A program made the position numbers and the translations under genes. A stretch of DNA of 64,000 bases, taken from the NCBI GenBank assembly GCA_015680905.1, contig CM027378.1:79823501-79887500 (forward strand), in the 5' to 3' direction. A model generated the notes under the pieces. That model worked only from the letters and a program-made list of their open reading frames with translations, was not told the DNA's origin and ran no database searches. The DNA comes from Coptis chinensis. Taxonomy: Eukaryota > Streptophyta > Magnoliopsida > Ranunculales > Ranunculaceae. Shown here piece by piece: positions 11,451-23,665 of this stretch. Numbering within the stretch: position 1 is the stretch's first letter; each line of letters opens with the position of its first letter.

Positions 11451-11960
11451 CAGTTTTGCTATAGTCAGGACTTCCCGGATAAAAAATCTTCCGGACTAAA
11501 CAAATTCACGTGATTTTTTTTCTCTTTTCTTTCTCTCTACTTTTTTCTCTAACCCCACTCTTTCTCTCTCATCTCTCTCTCTCTCTACTTTATTGATTTT
11601 CTTTGACCCCACACAGTCTCTTTCTCTCTCTCATCTCTCTCCACTTTATCAAACAATTTCACGTACTTTTTTTCTCTCTCCTTTCTCTCCACTTTTTTCT
11701 CCAACCCCACCTTTTCTCTCTCCTCTTTCTTTATTTTATTGATTTTCTTTGACCCCACACACTCTCTTTCTCTCTCTCCACTTTATCAAACAATTTCACG
11801 TTACTTTTTTTTTCTCTCTCCTTTCTCCCAACTTTTTTCTTCAACCCCACTTTTTCTCTCTCCTTTCTCTCCACTTTATCAAATATATCACGTGACTTTT
11901 TTTCTCTCTCATTTCTCTCTACTTTTTTCTCCCTTCCGACCCTACACACTATTTCTCGTA
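11451..11960. repeat. Left terminal inverted repeat of the MULE, pyrimidine-rich
   Basis: After the unique first ~60 bases, the repeat becomes an internal tandem array of TTTCTCTCTCC, CCACTTTATCAAACAATTTC and ACGTACTTTTTTTC modules. Its mirror image is at 14380-14871. Confidence 0.85.
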
Positions 11961-11999
11961 CTTTTATGAGTTTATCACTTCCGACCTTGTATCACTTCT

Positions 12000-13700
12000 C
12001 ACCAGGCAGTAGGCACACTCTCTCACATATCTCTCAGTGAAATATTTTGCATACCGTTCTACTCACTGATACTTTTTTTGCATCATGCGAGGTATTTGAG
12101 TTCGACGCCATGGACTCGACCCTCCTGTAAAGTATTTGATTTTGAAGGACCTTTCAATGAAGCAAAATCCACAGGACATCTTTGAAATCAATTTTGTAAA
12201 ATCTTATATTTCAAATCTTTTGATATATGGATCCCTCTTCAATGAAAATTAGCTCAAGCATTTAATAATAATTTATATAAGTACTTTCCACAAATTCTCC
12301 ACCCAATTTGCTCTTATTTTATGTTGGCATTTTTATTCTTTGAATGTTGAAACCCACCTTCTTGTTTTGGATACTTTTGCTATTTGTTTATTCAGAATTC
12401 CTTTTATGAACTATGTCTTTCCGGGAATGCTAGAAAAGGACTTGTTACAAAAGGCACACAAGCAGATGGGGGTCAATGAATTCACCTTTGAATTCCTGAA
12501 AAATGTGTATTGGCAACTTCTTCGGACCTCGAACTTCCGATCCTCGGATATTTTATGTTTGGCGGTATGTGCCCGGACATTTGCGCACAAGAGCACTAGA
12601 AGGGATTTGGTTAAGTTGCTTTTGTATGTTTTGGTACGGATAATAGGATTCTCAAATGTGACTACGGTAATTTTGAGAACTATGAATGTACTTTGGGAGA
12701 AATGATCATTTATTCCATAAGTGCATTGGTGTGACTCAAGGCTTGAAAGTTACGTGGGAAAATGAAAATTGACATGAATGGTAATATAACAAAGGGGTGA
12801 AATGCATGCCATTCTTGAAGGCACATCCGAAAATTAACTGAAAAATCCCATATCGGTGATTCGGATATTAGATCCGTGTAATACAACAAAATTATAAGGC
12901 ATCGATATAAGTTCCAAGTAACTTCGAGTTTAGTATTGAAGTTACGCTCAACATCCGATATATGACGAAAACACTCAAGCACATTTGTTTATTATGGTGT
13001 TTTCAAACCAATTTCTCCAACAATTCTCACCCACTTCTTGTCTAACTGGATGGCCTCTTCATTAGATTAGTATAGAACCCCGGCTCAAGATTATTACAAT
13101 ATTCACTTAATTTAGAAGAGTTTGTCCGCTTTTGCTTTACTTGTCTATGTTTTCGTTTTGCCTAAGGTATGGCTTCTTGTTTCATATTGATGGGTTTTAT
13201 CTCAATGTACTTCAAAGGGCAGATTTTTAGGATTTGGGACTCAGATATTGTACCAACCGATTTGCGATATCCGGACAAACTCCTTATAACTTTATAAGTT
13301 ATGTTGCTTGAGTTGTCTCTTCCGGGTTTTGCAAGGTTGCTAAGCTAGAAGCGTATTGTATGGATTTCAGACTGGAGGGGAAAAGGTGTGGGACTACAAC
13401 TGTACTCTTGGTGTGGAACTTTTTATGACACCAATTTGTGCTATCAGAAACTTATGTCAGAAACAGTGGAACAATTCAAGGAAACAGTGAATAGTCCTTT
13501 GGTTGGAAACTTCGAATCAAATTCTTTAACAAACTTGTACCGAGAACTAGTTGAAGGTCATTAAAAGTTAGAAGTTTAAAAATTCATTAGCTTTAAAAAA
13601 TAAAATAGAAACACCTAAATTCATATACTAAAGAACAATTATTGCTAATTCTAGTTACTTAACCCCATTTAATTTCTTGAAGAAAAAAAACTACTAACTC
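12000..13700. other. Interior of the MULE without a recognisable gene
   Basis: A 121-codon frame lies at 12340-12705 (+), but I recognise no domain in it. No upstream FAR1 domains (FAR1 DNA-binding, MULE catalytic, SWIM) are readable on the minus strand here. Confidence 0.35.
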
Positions 13701-13710
13701 CATTTCACAA

Positions 13711-14375
13711 ATGGATAAATACCACCAGTTCACTATATGGTCCACTCAAGGCAAAGCTCAACTTCTCAGAGGCTAACGAAGTTACCACCACCATCACCGG
13801 ACTTTGAGTGCCAGTTAAACCTATAACATCCAATATTAAGCTCAGTACAAATAAAAATAAAAGAGTACGTATTAAATAAAAATAGTAAGCAATCGAAAAT
13901 TACCAATCAAATTCGGACAGTTTCTTTTGTCATGTGATTGCCCAGTAAGTCCACATCCATTACAACGCCTTAGTTGACTTGCTTGAACCTGTGCCTTCTC
14001 TTTTCCCCCTTGTAATCTATGTTTTCCACTGCTTTTTGCTTTAACAGGATTTGGCTCATTCAAAGTCACATGTCGATGCATTTTTTCTATTGGAGAAATT
14101 CCAACTCCTTTAATAGCCAGCACTTCCTTAATCTTTTCATGTACCACTTTCAAATGTTTTTCATATACTTCACTTGCCTCTTCACAAGCTACAGCGTCAT
14201 CAAGTACCCTTGAAGTAAGATGAGATAATTTTGTGAGCCTCAACAACATAAAGTCATTGTTACTATTTTCTTTCACCTCTTTCCCACTATTTGATATTAT
14301 TTCTTCTAATTTTGTGTCTTTTCTCCATCTACTCAGTATATAAGCATCCGGCAAGTAAACAATTTGTCTAACTTT
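13711..14375 (-). pseudogene. 3' fragment of a FAR1/FHY3-related (FRS) gene
   Basis: FAR1-related proteins are MULE-derived transcription factors or transposases of about 700 residues. Here only the C-terminal part remains. It starts with LKVRQIVYLPDAYILSRWRK, the conserved segment just after the SWIM zinc finger. A helical region follows (LTKLSHLTSRVLDDAVACEE), then a CCHC-like knuckle with CNGCGLTGQSHDKRNC. The first exon appears to end at a donor after base 13914 (G|GTAATT). A second exon of about 104 bases (13711-13814) would finish the frame with a stop. On its 5' side the coding sequence runs straight into the MULE inverted repeat, so all earlier domains are missing. This is either an internally deleted autonomous element or a captured host exon. 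Confidence 0.7.
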
Positions 14376-14379
14376 CAAG

Positions 14380-14871
14380 TAAGCCAAAAAAAAAAGTGTG
14401 GTGGTGATATTGAGGTGAGAGTGTGAAGGTGGGGTCGGAAGTTGGGAAGTGTGGAAAAAGAAATTAAAAGATAGAGAGAAGAGAGGCGTGAGAGAAAAAA
14501 TTGAGGAGAATGAAAAAGGCACGTGAAATTGTTTGATAAAGTGGAGAGAGAGAAATAGGAGAGAGAAAGAGAGCGTGTGGGGTCAAAAAAAATCAATAAA
14601 ATAAAGAGAGAGGAGAGAGAGAAAAGGTGGGGTTGGAGAAAAAAGTGGAGAGAAAGGAGAGAGAAAAAAAGTACGTGAAATTGTTTGATAAAGTGGAGAG
14701 AGAAAGAGAGTGTGTGGGGTCAAAGAAAATCAATAAAGTAGAGAGAGAGAGAAGAGAGAAAGAGTGGGGTTGGAGAAAAAAGTGGAAAGAAAGGAGAGAG
14801 AAAAAAAAATCATGTGAATTTGTTTAGTCCGGAAGATTTTTTATCCGGGAAGTCCTAACTAGAGCAAAACT
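14380..14871. repeat. Right terminal inverted repeat of the MULE, purine-rich
   Basis: This is the reverse complement of the 11451-11960 arm, with AGAGAGAGAAA runs and GTACGTGAAATTGTTTGATA modules, ending ATCCGGGAAGTCC and GAGCAAAACTA. Confidence 0.85.
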
Positions 14872-14880
14872 ATATATATA

Positions 14881-15045
14881 ACTGATATTTTGGATTATTT
14901 TCATATTGGATATATAACTGAAAATATGTCAATATATCTAACTGATATTTTGGATTATTTTCATATTGGATACCTCAAAAATCAAAATATATCGGCAAAA
15001 TATTGATATTTCGACTGATATTTTGGGCCTTGGTCGGATTGAATT
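14881..15045. repeat. Short ATATCGG-type repeat next to the MULE
   Basis: The phrase CTGATATTTTGGATTATTTT followed by CATATTGGATA is present twice, at 14882 and 14942. It is followed by ATATATCGGCAAAATATTGA. It resembles the ATATATCGG-rich MITEs at 27.5 and 63.0 kb, but I cannot define termini. Confidence 0.5.
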
Positions 15046-17093
15046 TAATGATCTACACCATTTGATCCAAACTCTTTTGGACTTGTAATTTCTCCAACTA
15101 TCCCTTTGTTATGTTATGTTAGTACTTATTATTAGTAAATCCTTGAGGATAATTATTTTGCTAAAAGGAATTATTTCTGTTTTCTTTCTATTGAAAGGAG
15201 TCTAATTTTTTGCTCTAGTCTAAGGTCATCTATTCTTCAGCATTTACAACTTTTTTCTTTCTAGTCTATGGTCATCTTTTGCTCTAGTCTAAGGTCATCT
15301 TTTCTTCAGCATGGGATTTGATCCTTGGAAATACACGCCGTGAGAACAAATATTCTCTCATCAATCAAATTGAGGGTGACACTCACACTACTAGGTTTGT
15401 TAGGTTTGACCAAAGAGAATAACTCGTCCTAATTATGGAATATAGGCCACAGAATCCACTGAGAGCAAATACATGGCTGTGGAAGAACTTCATTCCATCA
15501 AGAAAAGCCCAAACTAGAAAAAAAAGATAAACACAAAGGTTGAGGTGGGCAGTTAGCAACTCAGCACCCAGCAGTGATGACAAAAGCATATTTGCTTTTC
15601 TAAATAAAACGTTTACTTTCTATAGTTCGATTAGATTATAGACGATGGCAATTGCACTACCTTTTTACCCATTTTTATGTGTAATTCAACCTGGGATTTG
15701 CGGTCAATAAAGACTTGAAAAGGAATATGTTCCTACGTATGATTGTAATCACTTCTTTTCTTTCTTTACTTTAGTGCTCATGTTTTCACGTCTCGTTTGC
15801 TGTTGTGAACTTGTGATGATGATAAAGCAAGTTCCCGTATTATTGAAGTTTGAAGCAGAACCAAGAAAACCTTTAACAATCAGTTCAAGCTAAAAGTTAA
15901 GCAAATCTATCTCCCTCCAGTTATCAAACCATTCACCACTCACACATCATAATCAGAGTTGATTAATACCAAACATTTAGCTTTATAGCATGCTTGGTGG
16001 TTGGCTTTAATAATCCAATTTAGTACAACTTTAGTTCTTACTTTCCACTATTTGGTTCTTGATAATCAGAGTTTGTTTGTACATTTAAGCAGATTTATCT
16101 CCACTTTTGGAACTCCAGAGGAACCCTGCAGCATTGTCAAATCTAAGAAACTCCAACCTTTAAAGAGCAGTATAGACTACTTGGAAGTCCATAGACCTTT
16201 CCACTGGAAGGCGAAATTTTCCTACTTGGAAGTCGGAACCTAGAAAATTGCAACGCTTGAGCTTCATTTTTGCTTGAGCTTTTCGATGGCCTTTTGATGT
16301 CCATCCCTTTTGATGTCCTTCTTGCCTGATCGGCAATAACATTTGGTGTGCGACTTTTTTAATTGCCGAATTTGTGAAGAATGGTCAATAAGAGTTGTCA
16401 AGACTCAAGAGAACACCCTGTTGAAAGAAGTTAAATGTTCCAATGGGGAGAGACGCAAGAGTAGTCTTTCGTTCTTTGTGGGCAAACTGCGTCTTCTACA
16501 GTAGGCAGTTGGTTATTATCGGAAAAAAAAAAAGAACTAAAAACTTACAATTTAGTATGGGGAAGATCAACGAAGTGTGCACCAATTGTGGGTGAATTGG
16601 GGATGTAAGCACGGGGAGTGTGGATACCATTCCTGTGTCAAAGTTTCAATACGACCATCATTAAGGCACTCACGAAAGTCTAGGATATCTAACCATGCAG
16701 GTTGGCAAAGGTTCCAAGTTATCCACTACCTGGCCAGCTATGAATGCCATGCCCGATAATGATTTTCATATAATAAAAATAATCCATATAATGTGTGAAA
16801 ACTGAGATGCCCTTTTTTTGGTCATTTATGGTATCTGAGGTAATAATGTACATGGATTTGAATTTATACAAGTGAGGACTTGAAGAGCGTAAAGGCCGTA
16901 CAGTTAATGTCTCTATTCATAGTGACACAGATATCACAACCTCTCCTCACCACTGTTTCCTCAAATGTCCTTACAAAAAAAATAAAAGTTTCCTCAAATG
17001 CTCGTAGCCTAGTAGCATATTTGGATTAGTTGAGTAACTAAGCTTGTTGCGAGTGTGTGGACCTAATGAATTAGTCAAGAGAGCCTTACAGAT
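15046..17093. other. Intergenic region downstream of the WNK gene
   Basis: I see no supportable gene. At about 15211-15310 the phrase CTCTAGTCTAAGGTCATC is locally duplicated. The last few hundred bases (about 16800-17093) probably hold the 3' untranslated region of the minus-strand WNK gene. Confidence 0.4.
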
Positions 17094-19995
17094 TTAAACA
17101 TCAACGGCATCAACAGGAAGGGATGTTGTCCTGTGAAGGGAGTGTGGAAGCAGTGTTCCACCATAGAAGCTCTTGGCAGTGAATATATCCTCTGAACTGA
17201 AGGAATCCATGACTGCCGCACAATGACGGTCCTCTTGAGTATCAACACTGGGGCAGCTATTCTGAACATGAAAAGGAGAAAAATAAGAGAAATGCTTCCC
17301 CGCAGCAAAGGTTTTGAAGAGAAGTTCATTGTTTTCTCCTGGTGTTGAGGTTGAGACTGGAGAACACATAAGTGGATTTTCCATTGCATGTCCAATGCGG
17401 TGAGATACTGGAGATAAGCTTAAATTTGTCGACTTCCCATGTAATTTTATATTCTTAAGTTCCCTCAGCTCCAATTGATACTTTGCTTTAAGCCATCTCA
17501 ATTCATGTCTAATCTCTTTTTCATAATCATCTGTAAAGAGCCATGCTGACGAAGGAAGAGCGGGGGAAGAGATGTTATCTGGGGAATGCGGCGTGGAATT
17601 CCTCATATCGAGAATGGGCATATCAATAACATTCTTATCAATGGTATGATCATTCTTAAAGGACGTCGAGTGATCAAAATGTTCATGCTCTTCATCGCAA
17701 TGGTGTACTCGAGATCCTAGTGAACTTATTTCTGAATTTCCATGATGATCCCATATATCTGTACGCTGTACATCATCTTGGCTCGAGGCAGTAAGTGCTC
17801 CATCTGGAGCACAGGATCCATCTACTTGGTATGTGATCTCTTCAAACCTACCATGCATAGCAGCACATCCATGATGTGAGCAATGAAGACTTTGCAGATT
17901 GTTTGCATTGGCATAATCTACAAGAGAACCATTTGACGTACGATTGGAGGCACAGTTGTGACAAAAACCTTTGTTTGCAAATTGAGGTGTTTCTTCTATG
18001 CCAGGACCCATCTTCCAGTCAGGCACCAAAGATGCGATCTCACCATCAATCATGTCCGCTATGTTAGTCACATCTTGGTCAGTGATATCCAATTCAGCAA
18101 CCATTTCAGTTGCAACACTCAATGCTGTATCAGTTTCTATGTCGAAAGGAAAGTAGATGTTACGAATGCGACCTGCAGATAGAACCGCTGCACTTTAGTA
18201 TTCATCCAACTGGCAACTCACAATGTTGCAATAAAGAAAAACAAGCGAATAACCAATGCAAACTAAGACTGAGAACCAAGGAAAGGAACAAAGTTTATAA
18301 ACTTCATACCTTCTCTGTCCGCAATTCTGAGTCTTAAAAAGATGCTATCATCTTCTCTCTTCTTTCCCTTGATTGAGATATCCACATGTGAAGAATGCTC
18401 GTCCTCATGGTAAGTGAAGAGTTCGATACCATTGTGTTCAATCTCAGCCAGATATCCATTCTCAGGTTCAGCACTAAGATCAAAATCGTTAATGTACCCA
18501 TTCATATAGGAATTATTACTATGAAGAAGTTGAAAGAGAGGCTGCTCAAGAAGAGGACCCATTTCATTGATTCCATTCAGATACTTGATTGGCCTAAAGT
18601 CACCATTACAATCATCAATTTGGAGGAAAGGGTCCATCAAAAGCTCCCTTGCTGATAGTCTATGAGACATTGTCACCAAGCATTTCTCTATAAACTTTCT
18701 CACTTCTAAATCCTTCACTCTATACAGAGAATCAGGTTTTTTACCCTTGAGAAAACATAACAATTTGTCAAATAGGAGAAACCACACAATAAAACTAGTT
18801 GAGAATGCAAGGTGGAAGAGTCCTTACAGAGGTCACTTTCTTGTAGATCTGAGCAGGATGATTACATTCACTGTAAGGATATTCAAAAGTGACCATTTCC
18901 AAGATGCACATTCCAAAAGAATAAATGTCAACTAGCTCATTATATTCCTCTTCATATACCTCTGGAGCCATAAACTCCGGTGTGCCTGAGACGACAAACC
19001 GAATGCTACATCAACTACCAAACTATTGCTCTCGCTCAATCAAATTGTTTAAATAGCACCCTTTGAAAAAAAAGCTCTTTAAGTTTATATTGATTAAACT
19101 TCTATTCAAATTAGACAAATGCTATGTTGTGTTTCAAAGGAGATCAAATTCGATACACTTACCTACACAATGAGCAGCATCGGATTTCCGGAGGATTGCT
19201 GCAAGGCCGAGATCACCAATCTTCACCTCTCCTTGGTTACCATTAACAAAGATGTTGTCACACTTGAGATCTCTATGAATAACAGGAGGGTCATGGCTGT
19301 GGAGATAAAGAAGGCCTTTCAAGATCTGTCTACACCAATGCTTCACGGCTCTAATGTTAACTCTCTTATGTTTCTGCCTATACCTACCAAAATGAATTAA
19401 AACTGGGAATTAAACATAAATCCAAATCAAAGACTTACAAGAATCTTAAACACCCACATCCTCAAATTATATCAACTTACTGTCTTAAGGTCCCAGAGGT
19501 GAACATCTCAGTAACAAAATTGATGTTTCTATTTGCTGTATCAACCCAAGAAGTATAAAACTTCATAATGTTCTTGTGCTTTAAGGTCTTGAGAAGATGG
19601 ATTTCACAGTAAAGCCTTTCAAGCTCTTCAGGACTTTGTAGAAAATTATAAAGCTTGACTTGATTCCAGGCAACTTCAATCCCTTCAAACTCATCAAAGC
19701 CTCTGTAACTGCACAATTCAACATAAAAATGTATAATTTCTAACAAACATAAAATGGGTCGGCAGAAAAACAAAGGGGGCCTAAAGTTTCATACACTGTC
19801 TTTGAAGCACCTTTGCCAAGGATATCATTGTACTGCAAAACAATATATGGAACAGAAAATTTATGATAAATGAAGATGAAAAAGAATCAAACAAGTAAGT
19901 AAAGATTGTACAAGTACCCTTCCATATCTTCCAGTGGGATCAACTTCAACAAACTCATCACAGAAATCTGGTTCAAGAGGTTTAACACAGTTCAT
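17094..19995 (-). CDS. WNK: WNK (with-no-lysine) serine/threonine protein kinase, WNK1/WNK9-like
   Basis: Seven minus-strand exons with consistent GT/AG splices: 19918-19995, 19795-19832, 19481-19708, 19163-19383, 18828-18985, 18310-18745, 17094-18172. They give 745 residues without stops. The start is the ATG at 19995 ([10 protein letters not shown]), just before the conserved [21 protein letters not shown] hallmarks are clear. The usual lysine of VAVK is replaced by Asn54 (VAWNQVKL) and K37 lies in the glycine loop. HRDLKCDN has catalytic Asp153, GDLGL replaces DFG at about 171-175, and GTPEFMAPE follows. The kinase domain ends near residue 290. An OSR1-C-like (PF2) region spans exons 6-7 (IFLRLRI...[16 protein letters not shown]), and a short amphipathic stretch, [20 protein letters not shown], lies near the C-terminus. 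Plant WNKs act in osmotic stress, circadian and flowering signalling. The subfamily call is by resemblance to Arabidopsis WNK1/9/2. Confidence 0.95.
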
Positions 19996-20738
19996 TTCCC
20001 TGCCTCTCTATTCTATTGGCTCTTGTTTCAAGTTCGAAAGAAACTGTTTCTCTCTTTTAAGTACTTTGACAGAAGATTAAAAGGTGACAGGTAATATAAT
20101 GAATAAAACCAAACATAAAAAAAAAATGGAAAAGAAAAGTAATAAGGGCTTGGTGAGTCCTTCAAAGGACAAAATAAAGGCTACAACTCATGTGACAAAC
20201 AAGGCAAATTTCTGTGATGGATAAGATTGCCACAGGACAAAACAAGAGAAGGGAAGTGATGATGATGCTTTTGGCTTTAAGTTCAACTATTCCTTTAGTC
20301 CTGCAAGAAAGAAGTGCCCAACTTACTGAAACCACCTAACGTGAATTTTCTAAGAAATTTCCTCGTGAATGAGATTTTCACGATGGATTAAAACAAAAAT
20401 AACTATGCATTTTATTATGATCGATTATAATTAAAATTTCCTTTGGAAATGAAATGCTCATGATTGTTAAACAATGCATTGTCCACCAACTTATCAGTTA
20501 AGAAGTTGTAAAATAAATTAAGGACTCTACAGAGATTGAGATCATCTCTGTAACCGTGTTATCTCGTAGTTGATCCGAATCCGAAATGTATGTGTTTCGA
20601 TACTTATATGTGTGTGTCGAGATACAAAATGTATGTGTGGTACAGAGATTGATCTCTGTATCCGGTTATAGAGGAACCGGTCTTATAAATTAAGTATGAG
20701 GTGCTGAGATGAAGTCAAAAAATTTGTTTTAGTTTCTA
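19996..20738. other. Upstream region of the WNK gene
   Basis: This should contain the 5' untranslated region and promoter of the minus-strand WNK gene. A 5' UTR intron is possible but cannot be proved. A TTTTTTTATGTTTGG-like AT-rich stretch is read in the minus direction near 20110-20130. No recognisable regulatory element can be defended. Confidence 0.35.
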
Positions 20739-21157
20739 CTAGCTTGTAGGCCCGCATACATATACCACTCTTTTTGAAAAATATTTAGATTTTTTTTTTT
20801 TTTAAATTAGGACTACCGTTTTAGTCGCTAACCCGTTTTAATTTTCTAACAAATTATTTTAATTAAGTTTTAAAAACCCATTTTTTTTCAATTAGGAGAG
20901 AGATCATGTTTTAATAGGAGAATAATTCCCATTTTAAATAGATATGCTAGATTTTTCCTTTTCAATAAGGGAGGAATTCTCATTTTAATAGGAGAATGAT
21001 TTCCGCTTTAATTAGAAATTCTAGAATTTGTTTTAATATGAGAGGAATTCTCGTTATATATAATAGGAGAGAAATTTCCGTTTTAATAGGAGATGACGTA
21101 GAATTTTAATAGAGCTTGAAAAATACCCTTATGGGAGCTTTAATATTAAGATATAGA
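20739..21157 (-). mobile_element. Small non-autonomous Helitron-like element (candidate)
   Basis: Read on the minus strand, the 5' end is TCTATATCTTAATATTAAAG, a typical plant Helitron start. The 3' end is CTAG (20739-20742 on the plus strand), after a GC-rich stretch near GGGCCTACAAG. The flanking plus-strand bases are A on the left and T on the right, as expected for A|T insertion. The 3' hairpin is poor here. The right edge is blurred by an AGATAT microsatellite. The interior has short repeats of AATAGGAGA and GGAATTCTC. Confidence 0.5.
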
Positions 21158-21201
21158 TATAGATATAGATACAGATATAGATATTGATATTGATATTGAT
21201 A
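21158..21201. repeat. ATAGAT/TTGATA microsatellite
   Basis: Simple hexanucleotide repeats (ATAGAT, then ATTGAT) separate two Helitron ends. Confidence 0.8.
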
Positions 21202-21260
21202 TCTACTATCTATATACTAAATTAGAGACCTCTAAAAGTGATTTTTCTCTAATATTAGAG
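21202..21260 (+). mobile_element. Plus-strand Helitron 5' terminus (fragment)
   Basis: The sequence TCTACTATCTATATACTA followed by AATTAGAGACCTC, preceded by an A, matches the 5' ends of the Helitrons ending at 25782 and 50603, but in the opposite orientation. I could not find its partner 3' end. Confidence 0.5.
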
Positions 21261-21872
21261 ATAGCCTTTTCTCTCTTCTAGGTGGCTTTCTACAATACTT
21301 TCTTTAGAGAGTTTTATTGTATTTCCACTTTTCACAAGAGATATGGAAAACCTGCCTAAAAAATAGGGTAATTTGATAAACCTGCCTAAAAAATAGGTGA
21401 TTTTGTAATTTGATAATCAATCTCTTCATAGATTTCCAACTTTACCGTGAGTTTTATAATCCAACTACAATTTGAACTCTTGAGCTACCAAGTGTGTGTT
21501 TTGCTCCTCATCTTCAATGTTAAAAAATAACTTAAAAATGAGATCAATATTCAATATCTATAATCTATATGAATAAGTCTTCAATTATCTATATGAAGAC
21601 TCAAACATTATGTTTCTCCAAAATTTGAGCGTATGTCTGATCAAATCCACCAAACTTTACATCTAGAAACGTGTTGTATCTCACTCTCTACTAACACACT
21701 CCTCCTTTTATCTCTCTAGGTCTAGACCTCTCTTCCTAATGAAAAGAACTCCCCTTTTTTCTCCTTCACTTTTTCTCTTTATACTCCTATCTCTTTTCAT
21801 CCCAACCATCCATCTGTCCCTCTATCTCGCGGCCTTCTTTTCTCTATATGTAGGGTTACCGTACAGTAACTT
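21261..21872. other. Interior or host sequence between Helitron ends
   Basis: No gene. The phrase GATAAACCTGCCTAAAAAATAG is locally duplicated near 21350-21405. A palindromic AGGTCTAGACCT lies at about 21718. Confidence 0.3.
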
Positions 21873-21950
21873 CTAGATTTTGGACCCGGACATACGTCCG
21901 GGATCTATTGAATATTTTGTGTGCTAAAAAGGCTTTACAAAATGTCTCAC

Positions 21951-22617
21951 ACAAATTTTCGAATCAGAATATATTTTTATTAAAAATAAACCGAAATACG
22001 TTAATCACCAACGATTATGGTGCATAAGTACTTGAAAACTAATTAAGGGATGGATCAAATTGAGATAGCCTCTTCACTTTGTGGTTTAGGATATTAATCC
22101 GTAATTTTCAAATAGAATTATCTTAAACTCGATCTAGCTTGCATAATAGTTTTATTATATTAATGGCGATTTAGGGGCAAATTTTCGAATCAGAATATAT
22201 TTTTATTAAAAATAAACTGAAATACGTTAATGAACAGCGATTATGGTGCATAAGTACTTGGAATCTAAGGGATCAAATTGAGATAGCCTATTCACTTTAT
22301 GGTTTAGGATATTAATCCATAATTTTCAAATAGAATTATATTAAACTCGATCTAGCTTGTATAATAGTTTTCTTAGATTTATGGTGATTTAGCAACAAAT
22401 TTTTGAATCAAAATATATTTTTATTGAAAATAAACCGAAATACGTTAATAAGCAACGATTATGATGCATAAGTACTTGGAAACTAAGGGATCAAATTGAG
22501 ATAGCCTATTCACTTTGTGGTTTATAATATTAATCTGTAATTTTTAAATTGAATTATTTTAAATTCGATCTAGCTTGTATAATAGTTTTATTAGATTTAT
22601 GGTGATTTAGCGGTAAA
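21951..22617. repeat. 220-bp direct repeat, three copies
   Basis: Copies beginning CAAATTTTCGAATCAGAATA start near 21951, 22176 and 22396. Each contains a segment like AAGGGATCAAATTGAGATAG. A two-copy version sits at the matching place in the Helitron at 44450. Confidence 0.85.
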
Positions 22618-22849
22618 TCATCATCGTTCGGCTTACGTATTAATGTATACAAATCACTAAAACAGATTGATTGTTTCCATATCCTCAAAGAATACACTAT
22701 TTCCACTTGGAAAGATTTATCATATGAACGTGTCCTACGAACGGGTGTCGTAATTACTCGTAATTACTCATATGAGAAGGCTAAAAAAGTAGATATTTAT
22801 GTTTTAGGTCGGTCATGATGCGCTTACATCCGACTTTCTGATTTCTAGT

Positions 22850-23665
22850 TAACCATTTTTTGATGTTATTTCAATGCATTTGCATCAAATTTCTGATTTC
22901 CCGTTAGTTAATTTCTTATTTTAGTTTAATGCAGTTGCATCCAGTTTTTGGTTTTCCGTTAATTATTTTTTGAAGTTAATTCAATGCAGTTGCATATAAT
23001 TTTTGATTTTATGTTAATTGTTCTTTGAGGTTAGTTCAATGCATTTGCATCAAGTTTCTGATTTTCTGTTAATTATTTTTTGAGGTTAGTTCAATGCAGT
23101 TACATCAAATTTATAATTTCCTGTTAATTATTCATTTAGGTTAGTTCAATGTAGTTTCATCCATTTTTTAATGTTTCGTTAATTAGTCTTTGAGATTAGT
23201 TTATTGCATTTGGATCTAGTTTCCGATTTTCCGTTAATAACTCTTTAAGGTTAGTTCAATACATATGCATCTAGTTTATGATTATTTATGCTTTGAGGTT
23301 ATTTCGATATAATTATATCAAGTTTCTGATTTCCCATTAACTATCCTTTGAGGTTATTTCAATGCATTTGCATTTAGTTTCCAATTTCCTACTAATTATT
23401 CTATGAGGTTAGTTCAATGCAGTTGCATTCGGTTTTTGATTTTATGTTAATTATTTTTTGAGTTAAGTTCAATGCATTTGCATCCAGTTTCCGGTTTCCG
23501 ATTAATTATTATTTGAGGTTTGTTTGATGTATTTGCATACCGTTTTCGATTTTCCGTTAAATATTTTTCAAGGATTTGCATTCAATTTCTAATTTTCCAT
23601 TAGTTACTCTCTGTAGTTAGTTTAATGCAATTTGCATAAAGTTTATGATTTTCCGTTAATTACTC
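22850..23665. repeat. ~54-bp satellite block inside Helitron 1 (first)
   Basis: Degenerate tandem copies of a unit reading GAGGTTAGTTCAATGCATTT, then GCATCCAGTTTCCGATTTCC, then CGTTAATTATTCTTT. The GCA(G/T)TTGCAT core is the best-kept part. Confidence 0.85.

Larger units (their letters stand above)
11451..14871 (-). mobile_element. MULE with long terminal inverted repeats, carrying a FAR1-like fragment
   Basis: The left end reads CAGTTTTGCTATAGTCAGG and the right end, reverse-complemented, reads TAGTTTTGCTCTAGTTAGG. Both then continue GACTTCCCGG and a shared stretch through TCTTCCGGACTAAACAAATT. The inverted repeats extend for about 500 bases each. TA-rich flanks on both sides are compatible with a ~9-bp duplication, but the simple sequence hides the exact edges. 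Long inverted repeats and a FAR1-type gene point to the Mutator superfamily. No complete transposase is present, so the element is non-autonomous or decayed. Confidence 0.85.

Noticed and set aside
11731..11969. Lys/Glu-rich and Ser/Phe-rich frames on opposite strands
   Set aside because: Simple translation of the pyrimidine/purine-rich MULE inverted repeat.
12340..12705. 121-codon plus-strand frame inside the MULE
   Set aside because: No recognisable domain and no splice or homology support. It could be a real unknown gene piece, but nothing I can see separates it from chance.
14376..14522. N-terminal extension of the FAR1-like frame (MPFSFSSIFSLTPL...)
   Set aside because: This part is the terminal inverted repeat read as protein. 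FAR1 homology starts only at about 14375.
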